Assembly (NCBI GenBank): GCA_012295275.1
Contig: CM022672.1
Span: 19,966,894-20,030,893, forward strand
Length of the DNA stretch: 64,000 bases
From: Chrysomallon squamiferum
Taxonomy: Eukaryota; Mollusca; Gastropoda; Neomphalida; Peltospiridae
Direction of reading: 5' to 3'
Position numbers and translations under genes: made by a program. Each line of letters begins with the position of its first letter. Position 1 is the first letter of the stretch. Below, one piece after another: positions 53,713 to 64,000 of this stretch. The notes below the pieces were generated by a model. That model ran no database searches. It was given only the letters and a program-made list of their open reading frames with translations, and was not told the origin of the DNA.

Positions 53713-56700
53713 CAGAAGGTGTGTGAGAAAGGCAGACAGCTAAAAACAACTAAAGTATTTTATAAATCTTTGTGTTCTCAGCTCCTCAAGGAACATGTCA
53801 AGCTGCTGACAACACAGAGTCGGGAATACAAGGCTGGTGGAATGGACTAAGTGCCAACCTGACCACTCTACAACAATGTGTGACTGAAGATTTCCCTGCT
53901 GGACTCCACTGGATCAGATACAGACATCCAAAAAACATGTCCTTCCCTGATGAGGTTTGTTGTAATATTTGACATAAATTTGTTTGGAATATACAAAAAT
54001 TACATTAGTTTAATGACAATATTTTTCTTTTGTGCTATAAAATACACATAGAGTGACTTCATAAGTAACTATGTAGTGTCTAACTGCAAAAAACAGATAG
54101 CAAAGGTTTGTGTTGATACAATTGAGAAAACTTATAATTTATTTTTAAAAAATAAATTACAAACACTAATTTCAGTGGAAATTTGGAATCATATACTGCC
54201 CAGTTACTTGTGTATACATATATATATTATATATTTCTGTGTATGGGTAGGTGTGTTTATATATATGTGTGTGTGTATATGTAATGTTGGTTTTTTCTGT
54301 TGTTCTTTTTCCTTAATGGTTTTTCTTTTCTTTTTTTTTTTCTTTTTTTTGCCTAATAGGCAATAAATTATAGTTTTGTTGTTGAAAAAAAATTCTCTTG
54401 CAGGTGAGCATTGTCCGTACAACAAACCAGGTGCTGCAGTTTGAAGATGTCTTTGGCAAGGAACTGGAGTCTGTGGAATTTGTTTACAGTGCGCAGCTCA
54501 TTGGATTCATCCATCCACTGAATGCCCCTCCACCTCAAGATAAAAAGCTTCAACTGTTTCTTGGAACACAGGAAGCAAAGGCAGTTCTCTATCTGAGCAC
54601 AGATGCAGTGGAAAGAAACAAAGTTAGAAAAACATTTTTTAAAACTTTTAATTTTTTTTTTTTCGAGGTTTTTTCCTTTCTTTTTTTTTATTTATTGATC
54701 TTTTTCTTTCTTTCTTTCTTTCTTTCATTCTTATTATTTCTTTTTTTTTTTTTTTTTTAGAGAAGAATCAAATAGTGTTTCTTTTAGTTTTTATTATTAT
54801 TTTTACTGGAGGATATTTTTTCTTTTGCATTTTTTAAAAAAACATTTATCACAGGCACAGCCTGGAGAAACATGTTGTGCATTTCCCTTTAGTTTCATCT
54901 TTTAAAGTCATTAATGTTGCTCCCTTTTTCTAAATATGCACGTCAACTCTTGTTTTGTAGCAGTATGCAAATGTGTTCATTCATGCTTATAAGTAATAAT
55001 GTAACCAGGCATAGCCTTTTAGACTATTTCTTTTTTGTAAACATGATAATAAAAATAATTCAGACTCATTTTTATTTTTGTTTTTTTTTGTTTTTTTAGG
55101 AACTTGTTGTCAACATAGCTGCTCAGTCAATCTTCAACATCACTCCAGCCAAACGCTACAATGATAATGTGCTCATATTTCCCAATGTTGCCCGTGGTTA
55201 CAAGTACTACATGGAGCAAGAGACCAGGCAGGAAGTGAAAGACAAAAAGAACAACTACCCTAAGTCTAACATCAAGTTAGAATGGAATGGTGCAGTTAGA
55301 AGTCAGCTACAGGTAGGATGAACATTTGTTTTTGATTCTTCATATCATGAGCGTAGAAAATTACACTGTTGTACAAACCTTGCTTTTAAAGAAATGCTCT
55401 TACTATACATCAGGTCAGTCTAAACAGTCCATTGCTGTTGAATAGTATCTAAATTATAAAGACTTTGTTAACAGAAAAATGACAAAACTGCTCATGTAAA
55501 ACAAAATTTTAAGTTTTCATTTTTTTTAAAGTTTATTTCACTACATATGAGGTAATTTTTTTCTATCTGGAAGAATACTATTTTTTTTTTTTTTTTTCTT
55601 AAGATATCTCTTACACATGTCATTTTATTTTTATATATATTTTTTTTTTTTCTTCTTTTTCTTCCTATTTTTAAACAAATATATATCTGTAAGAAGACAT
55701 TTATTTTATAATATCATCAAAATTCATTTTAACAAGAGTTTAATTTTATTTTTGTAATAACATTTGACAAATATCTGTAAACAAAATCCTACTTATTTTG
55801 ATTTTTTAAAATATTTTATTCTTATTTTTAAGTCCTGTGATTCAGATATTGAGAAAATCACAAAGTTATTTTTGTTTGGAGAAAAGTCTGATGATATTTA
55901 TTTGTAATGTCATTGTAGGTGGTGTGGACATATTTATAAAATAAAAACACTGAATATTCCTTATCAACTATATTTGTACACCTGAAAGGTTGGGAAAATA
56001 CTATTTTTTTATTGACATTTTTTTGTTGTTATTATTTTAGCATCATCCTTTCACTTCTGAATTCCTTGAACCATACAACAATGGATCATGCTGGAAGTAC
56101 AACAACTGTCTTGCTTGCATGAAAGATACTCTGTGTGGCTGGTGTGAAGTTCTTCACTCTTGCATCAGACGAGACAATGTCACTGAGGGCTGCACTGCAC
56201 TTGAAGATGAAGCTTACCTAATCACTGTGCCAACAGAGTGTCCACACTGTGACGACCACGTTTACTGTCATACTTGTGTGACTGTGAGTGTTTGTTTATG
56301 TAATTCTTAGTATTGTCATACATGTGTGACTGTTAGTGTTTGTTTATGTAATTCTTAGTATTGTCATACATGTGTGACTGTGAGTGTTTGTTTATGTAAT
56401 TCTTAGTATTGTCATACTTGTGTGACTGTGAGTGTTTGTTTATGTAATTCTTAGTATTGTCATACTTGTGTGACTGAGTGTTTGTTTATGTAATTCTTAG
56501 TATAGTCGTATGTGTGTAACTGTGAATGTTTGTTTATGTAGTTCTTAGTATTTGTGATTTAGAAATGTTACAGTCATGGAAGATTAATAATTGTATGTTG
56601 ATGCTGGGGAGTTCATTTTAGAAGGAAGGTATTATTACTATTACTGTTATTGTTGTTGTTGTTTTGTTATTTTTAATTGCTTCAGTCAGGTTTAAAAATA

Positions 56701-59700
56701 GATAACTCAACGAAATCTTTAAAAAAAAAAATAACCTTAACCTTATATATGTATGAAAGTCTGGGTTAGTGGTATATTTAATTTTTTAATAATGATTATG
56801 GACTATACATTTTTGTTTTTCAACTGGTATGTAAAATATATATATAGATATAAAAAATATTTAACCTTTTCATAAATATTTAATGAATTTTTTATTATCT
56901 GTTATAACTGCATTTTGTATTTTTAACTTGTATTATTACTTTGTACAACTTAGGTTATTATTATTTATTACTTCCATAAAAGTTAGACTGTATATTTCAT
57001 TTCAGGTTTGAACTTAAATCTGTTTCAAGTTCTGTGCATATTTCAGTCAGTGTACATGTAAAAGGTTCTATTTGTATTTTTAATTTTTTACCAGGATTCT
57101 TTATGTGAATGGGTGACCACTGATGGCCAGTGTACACGAAGAGGTCGGGTCAACAAAGCAATTAGAAATATCACTAAGTGCAAGCCACCCTGTCATCAGT
57201 GAGTACTGATGTATTTTAAGTGTAATATAGGTTCAGTCTCCCTTCTTCAAATGCAAATATATACTGAAGCTGTCTAGGCAGTTTTCTGTTCTTCAGTGTA
57301 TTATTAAAAAATAATTGATAAAACCACCGGATATGATGACCATAAGATGCTCAAAAAAATACAAATGGTTTCACATTTAGACTTGAACTGTGTTCTTTAA
57401 TTATCTCATTTCAAAATCCAAAACAGTTCTAATTTCGAAAACAGTTTTATGTTTAGATTTGGATTCTGTTCTCACACCATCTCAATCCAGAACACAAAAC
57501 ATTTTCATTTCAGTGACATATGAAATAAGTTTACAGCTACACTATTACTTCAGTAAATATACTTAATTTTTATTTATTGTTATTTTTCTTAATCAAGGCA
57601 AGATCTGTTAGCAAACTTTTTGTTAAAACTGTTACACAATACAGTTTCCTTGAGTCAAGTAATTTGATGATATAACATTTTGTTTTTTGTTCAGACGTAG
57701 CTCCTGTTCTGACTGTATTGCCAGCAAAGACGAATGTGCTTGGTGTGAGAATACAGAAACCTGTCTGCCATTCTCTGACTATGTGACGAGGTACCTGCTA
57801 GGGCAGTGCACAGGCTGGGTGGACAGTGAGAATCCAGGCAACATGTGCCATGATTGCTCCACATTTGACACCTGTAAAAGGTGTCTGGGTAACTTCAGGT
57901 GTGGCTGGTGTTACAATACTGAAAACCCGACCATTGGTTACTGTGTGGATGGTGATTTTACGGGTAAGTTGTTGTTTTCTTATGTATGAATTTTTAATTT
58001 TTAATTTTATTTTAACTATATTTTTTTTTAATTAATTTGAAATAGTATGAAATCAAAGCTGAAAAATTTCCTTTTGAAACTTGTTCTCAAAGAAAAATTT
58101 CCTCAGATTAATTTTCATTGTAAAAACAATACACACAATAAAAACACATGCACACACCATGTACCATACATTACTTAATTCATATATAGCCATAAGCAAA
58201 TGCACATATATACATATATAAATATTTCAAACTTTCATTCTATATAATAAACAGGCCCTCTTAGTGACACAAACTGCTCAGCAGTGATCAGCAACCATCA
58301 CAACATCACAGCTGATGAATCATCTGACTGGTCGTATGATGTCTGTCCTGATGTTGAGGAATGCTTGCTAGGACTACACAACTGTCATGCTAACGCCACC
58401 TGCCACAATACACCTGAATCATTTGACTGTGTTTGTAACCAGGGATTTAAAGGCACTGGAGATGTTTGTGAAAAAACGTATGTTTAATTTCAACTAATAA
58501 ATTATTGTTTTGTTTCATGATTTATTCTTGTGAATTTGGGGAAAGAGATAGGTATTCCTCTAAAGTATAAGCTCTTTTGCAGTTTTCTATAACTCACTGG
58601 AGTATATTTTGAAATTTACTGCTCACTGCTAGAATATTTTATATTGTTAACAGAATTGCTAATCCATTTGTCCAATTTTATTTCAAGGTAATTGCTTCAG
58701 TTTATTTTTATTTTTTACTTACTACAGCAATCCTGACATGCTTAATAACAAAATAATAAATATTTATATAACTATATTATCTAGGTGTTTTGGGGAGTTC
58801 TTGTTAATTTTTCTATGTATATCAAACCTCAAAAATAGTAAAGTAAACTAACATGTTGTTCTGTTTTTTATTTAAAACTTTTCTTAGTTGCTACTATGAT
58901 TGCTCTCTGCATGGCAACTGCTCTGGACCTCCAGATTTTGAATGCAAGTGTGAAATTGGTTGGACTGGTGAAGACTGCAGCCAGAACTGTGGTTGTCACA
59001 TGCACAGCACTTGTGCAACTGGTGTTGGAATATGTGACTGGTGTCAGCATCACACAACTGGTCCAGACTGCAGTCTTTGCAGTCCGGGAAGCTTTGGAGA
59101 TCCACTTGATGCTGAAGGTTAGAAATGTCTAAATATACTCTGATTTGATTATTTTGCACAGAGCTACTTGTTATAAGTCATAGTATGTACTGTACTGTAC
59201 ATTCAGTTTGTTTCAGTCAGTTGATAAAATATATCAGTGGAAGGCAGCCTACAGTATTTTTTCCAAAGTATTATTTAAAAATGTGCAATTGTTACTACAC
59301 CACTTATTCTGGTGTTTCTTCTTCTTTTTTTTTTTTCTTTTTTTTTTTCACGTGACATTGACAGTTAAAGTTTGGCTGTTTGAGGATATAGCAACTGATT
59401 TTATAACAATAGGTTTTATTGGTAATATTATTAAATTATACTCATTTTATTTTAATTTATGTTATGTCACTTCACTTCACTTTTCTTTACTTTACTTTAC
59501 ATTGTATTTTATATATCCAGGTTGTAAGCCATGTAACTGTAATGGACATGGAGATGCCAGCCTTGGAGAGTGTAACAATGTCACTGGTGAGTGTTACTGC
59601 ATGGACAACACTGAGGGCTGGCGCTGTGACACATGTCAGGAAGGTTACTATGGCAACCCACGGTAAGAATGGTTTAACCAGTCAAAATAGTTCATATCTG

Positions 59701-61062
59701 TTTACTTGTGTATTTATAATAACTGTTCTGAATGTATTTGTGTGTATATAGTCAGTGTTAGTAAATTAAAAATTAATTTATTGTACATGTTTTTAATAAG
59801 CAAATAAAATATTTATAAAATAATAATTATTTTTTTTTATCTAAAATTGCATATCAGACCTCTTTTATGAAATAAATTTTATATGATGTTGAGATCATGT
59901 TAATTTATTTTGATTACAATGAAAGTTTATTTAAATCTTAAAATTAGATATAAAATTCAAATAATTGTTATGATAAAAAGTTTAATATTTATAAAATGAT
60001 TTAATATAATTTATAATTTTTCAGAATTCGTGGCAAGTGTTACTTGCAGTGTGATGGAAGGATGATTGTCCCAGAGATCACTAGAGGAGCTCTCGGCACA
60101 CACAGAGGTCGAGGTGTTGAAGGTCGTGCCAGTGCCTATTGCTTATGGATTCTTACTCTAGGCAAATCATTGTCAGAACCACTGAAGACAGACAACATGC
60201 CTGTGATAACTCTAAGAGTTGAAGGAGACCTGGAAGTGGAATGTAGCAGGGTAAGATTTCAGTACATGCCAGTATGCATGTGTGTTCTGTCAGTATGGAA
60301 AGACACATTTGCTTGATACAGTGAATAGTTTTACAAATTAAAATTTTCATTATAATGCAACAAAAATAGAGTAATACATACAAAAATATATATGTTAAAT
60401 ATTTAAAGTTTTTATTTGTATTATTTTTAAAATTTATTTAAAAGAAGTTTTTACTGACATAAACTGAATTCAGTAAAATTTTATTACATATATTAAAATT
60501 TGTAATTGTAAATTTATACTATTCTCTATTATTAATTTCTACATGGGATGATCTCTTATTTTTTTAATAATTAATCAATGGTTTGAATTTGCATATTAAA
60601 CAAAATCCTCAAACTTCCACAACAAACATGCAAAAAAGATTTCTAGTTGATGTGTAAACTATTTTCGTTATATCCACAAAAATTGATGAGCTTCAAAACT
60701 TGTATTTTCAGGATTTTATTTACATATATGATGGTGTCCCTACATTTGTGAGTGGCAACACTGAAGATGAGATTCCACTGTTGGGTGCTTTCTGTGGCCA
60801 CAACCCTGGTTCAGATCTTGTTGTGCAGGCACGATCAGGAATCATCACTGTTTATTTTGAAGCCACTTTACAAGGTGAGAATCGTTATTGTAGAGAGGAA
60901 TCCATATCACAGGAATGAGTTGTTTAGAGAATACATGTTATAGTGGTTAGTTGATGACAAATTTATAAACAAAATTATGTCTGACATCTTTGAAACATTA
61001 CAAGATTTTTAAAGCATTTGTTTATATTTTTTTAAATTTTCTTTTTTATATTTTTTTAAATT

Positions 61063-61094
<32 letters not shown>

Positions 61095-64000
61095 TATGCT
61101 GAATGATTTACTTCAAAACCGAAAGTAGAATGCTGTTGTATGCAGAGCAGTTTTATATAGACTGATTTTATACATAGTTTTGTGTTTCATTTCATACTGC
61201 ATTCCCTGACAAAAATTAAAAAAATAAAATCATTTGCTGGGATAGATCTTTATTTTATTTAATTTTATTTAATTTTATTTATTTATACATATTTTTTAAA
61301 TTTATTGTTATATTATTATTATTATTTAATTTTTTTTATTTTTTTTATTGATAGATGATTATGAAATATGCTATGCAATTTTTATTATTTCCTCAAGTTT
61401 CAGGAACTCGGGGATTCAATGCTAGTTATGAGGTTCGAAGCTGCCCAGATGGTTGTCATGGCAACCAGTATTGCAAAGATGACCAGTGTGTTTGTGACCC
61501 TGGTTTTGGAGGTTATGACTGTGATGTGGAACTTTGTCCTGTTAACTGTTCTTATAGTCTTGGTCAAGGAGAATGCAGTCAGGTAATTTAGTAACAGTGG
61601 TTTAAAATAAATTTTAAAATATAAATTAATGAAAGGAAAAGAGATAACATTATGTTTCCTATTTTATTAATGTTTATTTAAAATGTATTTTGATGATATT
61701 GTCTTAACTAAAATCATGATTTTGTGTTTTTATTTAATATTTGTTTTAAAAATTGATTCTGAATTTTCCCAGTGTTTTTACTTTATTTCTGTATTGTTTA
61801 CATTAAATAAATTGCATATTTTAAAATTAATTACCCCCCTCTATTCCAGTCTTATCAGATGTGTAAATGTACTAGACATTTTGGTGGGTTTGCCTGTGAC
61901 TCTGTAATTGACTCCACCCGGCCCCACCTTCAGCTTCTCTCTGACCCGCTACGTCTGCCTGCAGATCAAGATGTCACCCCACTAGGAAGAGTTGGCCATG
62001 CTATGACTACATGTGGGGATGGACTCATTTATGTTTTTGGAGGATATTCCACACAGAAGAAACTCCTTAATGACATTTGGCAGTTTGATAATTCCACAGC
62101 CAAGTGGACTCAGTTAAACCCAGCCTCTGAAGAAGAACCAGTAGGAAGGTGAATTGCTTGCTAAATAATAATAATAAATTGCTTGAATGTTGTTGGGGCT
62201 TTTGGTTTTTTTTTTTTAAATGTTAATTATAACCAAATATGTTTTCAAGTGATACATATAATGATAATACAATAATAATCATTAAGAAGTTGATAGCACT
62301 TTAATCTGATTAACACACATCTGATTTAATGTGAACCAGAGCATTAACTGAATTAATCTTTACACAGTTCTATTGGTTTACTGAAAGGATGGAAGTGTTA
62401 AATATTTATTCACACAGTAGCTACCCCAGTGTAAAACAGAAATGTGTTTTTAAACATGTGTATAAGATATTGTAATGTCTATTTTCTCAAGTCATAAATG
62501 TGATGAGTTCTGTTTTATAAAGGTATCACCATGCCATGGCTTGTATTCCTGCTCTGAAGATGCTCTACATTTTCGGAGGATTTATTTCAACAGAATCACC
62601 GCTCAACTACCAGCCATGTAGAGAACTGTGGAAATTTAATATTGAGTCTCAAGTGTGGACAAATGAATCAGTGAGTTATTTTTGTACTTAACTAAATGTT
62701 CTGTTGATAAGATATTAAAATGTTCAATAACTATTAAAGAGTTATCTAAAATTAATAAGTTATTTGGGTTTTAATGATGCCAATGCTTTCTATATATGTA
62801 TATGTATATGTATATATAAATATGTTTTTTTTTTTTTTTTTCTGGAATAAATTATAGAAAGTCTTTTATTTTTATTATTATTATTCATTTTAAATAATGT
62901 TCTGCAGATAATTCTTAATGAAAATAAATATATTTGTTTAAATTTAATTTAAATTTTCATTCACTCTACTTTACTTACCTGATTTGTTTGTACTTACTCT
63001 CTAACCATTTATTATCTCCTTAAAAAAGCAAAAAATCCTTAATTTCTAAATTATCTTATTTATTATATCAGTGCTAAAATGTAACTACCTTATTTTAAAA
63101 AAAAAATTTCCACTTTTTTTTTACCTTTAGTTTTATCTCTGTGTTACAGGTTCCAATATGGCTGCCAAGGCTGGCTGGTCATACGTTGATACAGATAGAT
63201 GACACCAAGCTTGTTGTAATTGGAGGCTTTTCAACTCAGCAGTACTTTTCTTCCAAAGTGTTAGAGTATGATGCTGGCAGTGGAATGATAGCATGGCAAG
63301 AGTATGACCGTTCATTGCTGTCAGGCAGTATACCATTAGGTGAGGTTGAAAATATATCAGGATCACATAGTCATCTCCGGAATCCATAATTGTTTTTATC
63401 ACTGATGTAATATTGACAAAAATTGAAGAAGAATAAAATGATATAAAAAGAAAAGATTGGAGTAAATGTTGCCTGCTGACATACTACTTGATAAATTTGA
63501 TAATAATTCAAAATCATTTAATTAATTAATGATTCAACAAGTTTTCATACAATTCAGAAAGCAGCAGAAAAAGAAAAAAAAAAAAAAACAACAAATATTT
63601 ATAATGAAAAAAAAAAACAAAATAGAAAGCAAGAAAAAAGAATATAAAACAACTTTTCTTTTTTTATCTATTAACATTTTAAAAATATGTCTTATTTTTG
63701 GAATAAAATGATTTGGAATAAAAAACCCTATAGAGAAAATAATTAATTAAATGATTAAAACTAATAAATTTTGATATCAAAATCTGTGTTCTTCAATTAT
63801 AAGCTAATAATGGTTTCAAATTTTGTTATTATTAGTAAATTTTTTTTTTTTTTTATATTCCAGGCATGTATGGACACACAGCAGTGTTTCACAAAGCATC
63901 ATCCACAGTCTATGTCTATGGTGGCTATGTTTATAAAGGTGACCAGTGGTCAGTATCACATGATCTGTTTGCATATGACATCACTGCCAGAGAGTGGAAT
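44196..64000 (+). CDS. MEGF8: MEGF8, multiple EGF-like domains protein 8, 5' part (22 exons; runs off the window)
   Basis: Large type I membrane protein; in vertebrates it works with MOSMO and MGRN1-type ligases to remove Smoothened and affects BMP and left-right signalling. Exons: 44196-44361, 46333-46496, 46968-48114, 52173-52324, 52729-52881, 53198-53384, 53782-53954, 54404-54622, 55100-55312, 56041-56283, 57095-57198, 57695-57963, 58255-58477, 58888-59117, 59521-59662, 60025-60250, 60712-60874, 61404-61582, 61850-62148, 62523-62670, 63150-63339, 63864-64000 (partial). Phases close to 1709 codons. Order: signal peptide, CUB1, EGFs, six-blade kelch, PSI repeats, calcium-binding EGF, laminin-type EGFs, CUB2, EGFs, second kelch. 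The doubled series separates MEGF8 from attractin, which has one. The ATG in gccATGc was chosen because it starts a clear signal peptide. The rest of the second kelch, further PSI/EGF units, membrane helix and tail lie beyond the window. Confidence 0.95.
46968..52324 (+). CDS. MEGF8: MEGF8 exons 3-4: EGF pair and first kelch propeller
   Basis: Exon 3 is a 1147-nt exon coding for the CUB end, two EGF-like units (CPWNCSGHGEC and CPDNCSNHGVC) and most of a kelch propeller. The propeller has repeated Gly-Gly strands: WIFGGYDLN, YVFGGILQN, YLFGGKSED, VVFGGYLQ and VVYGGNTH. Exon 4 (52173-52324), after a 4-kb intron, supplies the last blade, LIAGGYSGQVLGDLIAYK. Conserved landmarks shared with vertebrate MEGF8 include NYLVVYGGN and FYFYHLGCHVWV. 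Confidence 0.94.
48115..52172 (+). other. Intron 3 of MEGF8 (4 kb)
   Basis: The longest intron within MEGF8 in this window. It contains T- and A-homopolymers (48158-48178, about 49300, 52023-52046), a CA run near 49395-49415 and AT-rich unique DNA. The stretch about 48410-48640 has higher complexity, but no frame or RNA motif was recognised. Confidence 0.75.
52364..52395. repeat. (GT)n microsatellite next to MEGF8 exon 4
   Basis: About 32 bp of TG dinucleotides beginning 40 bp after the exon 4 donor. Confidence 0.95.
52729..57963 (+). CDS. MEGF8: MEGF8 exons 5-12: PSI (plexin-semaphorin-integrin) repeat region
   Basis: Cys-rich PSI modules: exon 5 has CLNYTSWSNCLGDPECIYC, exon 6 CPALHTCSTCVSQ and QCSWC, exon 10 CWKYNNCLACMKDTLCGWCEV, exon 11 SLCEWVTTDGQC, and exon 12 SCSDCIASKDECAWCENTET and CKRCLGNFRCGWCYN. 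Exons 7-9 carry the MEGF8-specific non-Cys stretch (WWNGLSANLTTLQQCV, VSIVRTTNQV, RGYKYYMEQET) between PSI groups. Exon 8 begins GTGAGC directly after its CAG acceptor, so the same junction looks like both acceptor and donor. Several N-glycosylation sequons fit extracellular location. Confidence 0.92.
53659..53713. repeat. (TG)n followed by (GA)n microsatellite
   Basis: About 20 bp of TG, then about 33 bp of AG with single-base interruptions, located 70-120 bp before MEGF8 exon 7. Confidence 0.95.
56263..56548 (+). repeat. 48-bp minisatellite containing the MEGF8 exon 10 end and its splice donor
   Basis: Six head-to-tail copies: 56263-56310, 56311-56358, 56359-56406, 56407-56454, 56455-56500 (46 bp, two bases lost) and 56501-56548 (most diverged). 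The first copy includes the last 21 coding bases of exon 10 (YCHTCVT) and its GTGAGT donor. Each copy ends in a T-rich stretch with ttcttag, acceptor-like, so copies 2 onward look like 21-nt exons with their own splice sites. Donor state by copy: gtgagt, gttagt, gtgagt, gtgagt, lost (gagtg), gtgaat. Reading through any copy meets an in-frame TAG. Confidence 0.95.
58255..59662 (+). CDS. MEGF8: MEGF8 exons 13-15: calcium-binding EGF and laminin-type EGF domains
   Basis: Exon 13 contains a calcium-binding EGF starting DVEECLLGLHNC with the CHNTPESFDCVCNQGF hydroxylation-type core. Exon 14 has an EGF (CSLHGNCSGPPDFECKCEIG) and a laminin-type EGF (CGCHMHSTC to LCSPGSFGDP). Exon 15 is a laminin-type EGF (CKPCNCNGHGD to CQEGYYGNPR). 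These match the vertebrate MEGF8 order. Confidence 0.94.
60025..61582 (+). CDS. MEGF8: MEGF8 exons 16-18: second CUB domain and following EGF
   Basis: Exon 16 carries the Cys-containing lead-in (CYLQCDGRMIV) and the CUB start (YCLWILTLG, ITLRVEGDLEVECSR). Exon 17 is the CUB core (DFIYIYDGVPTFVSG, LLGAFCGHNPGSDLVV). Exon 18 ends it (RGFNASYEV) and adds an EGF (CPDGCHGNQYCKDDQCVC) and half of the next. The acceptor before exon 18 is tttcag at 61398-61403. Confidence 0.93.
61068..61091. repeat. T homopolymer in MEGF8 intron 17
   Basis: A T-run of about 24 with T-rich flanks and an adjacent TTTAATTTTA repeat (61250-61290), all before exon 18. Confidence 0.85.
61850..64000 (+). CDS. MEGF8: MEGF8 exons 19-22: start of the second kelch propeller
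   Basis: Exon 19 ends the EGF (CKCTRHFGGFAC) and begins the second propeller with GRVGHAMTTCGDGLIYVFGG. Exon 20 gives LYIFGGFISTE, exon 21 AGHTLIQIDDTKLVVIGGFS and exon 22 GMYGHTAVFHKASSTVYVYG. Exon 22 is cut by the window end at 64000 in phase 0. Unlike the first propeller, which is nearly all in one exon, this one has an intron at about every blade. Confidence 0.93.

Noticed and set aside
53474-53749. 91-codon minus-strand frame
   Set aside because: Built from TG and GA microsatellites (Ser/Leu and Thr/His runs).
54623-54760. Extension of MEGF8 exon 8
   Set aside because: Translates to Phe/Leu runs from a T-rich intron; the donor gttaga at 54623 joins in phase to conserved exon 9.
56284-56310. 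Read-through of MEGF8 exon 10 into the minisatellite as normal coding sequence
   Set aside because: The frame meets TAG at 56308-56310, while the GTGAGT donor at 56284 joins in phase to exon 11, which matches the family.

Overview
The window is nuclear DNA from an invertebrate animal. It is very AT-rich and full of homopolymers and di- and trinucleotide microsatellites. Its genes are split by GT-AG introns of about 0.1 to 6.4 kb, and the encoded proteins belong to animal families (MEGF8, CIP4/FBP17/Toca-1, SCaMC, Frizzled-type cysteine-rich domains, alpha-crystallin small heat shock protein). A mollusc or other lophotrochozoan seems most likely from protein character and repeat texture, but I cannot fix the species or phylum.

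Layout. (1) 126-746, minus: an intronless small heat shock protein, head-to-head with the next gene. (2) 3952-24885, plus: a complete 15-coding-exon CIP4/FBP17/Toca-1 orthologue (F-BAR, HR1, SH3; 558 aa), with an ETS/YY1-like promoter near 3.83 kb. (3) Nested antisense in its second intron, 10213-11115, minus: an intronless gene for a secreted 300-aa protein made of two complete 10-cysteine Frizzled domains. (4) 24886-35250: about 10 kb with no gene found; it holds the 3' ends of two convergent genes and a 285-bp hAT-type MITE. (5) 35251-41326, minus: a complete 10-exon calcium-regulated mitochondrial ATP-Mg/phosphate carrier (SCaMC; 471 aa). (6) 41327-44195: a divergent, microsatellite-rich promoter region. 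(7) 44196 to the window end, plus: the first 22 coding exons (1709 residues) of MEGF8. These cover the first CUB-EGF-kelch-PSI-EGF series and the start of the second.

The reading frame and phase of all 47 coding exons were checked by hand and close without frameshifts. The genes do not form an operon-like unit. Two touch morphogen signalling: the double-CRD protein probably binds Wnt-type lipidated ligands or their partners, and MEGF8 is a Hedgehog/BMP pathway attenuator in vertebrates.

The best leads are the nested tandem-CRD gene; an 11-residue microexon in the F-BAR gene that looks like a copy of the end of the previous exon; and a 48-bp minisatellite that has copied a MEGF8 exon end together with its splice donor and made acceptor-like sites, giving an array of 21-nt exon-like units.
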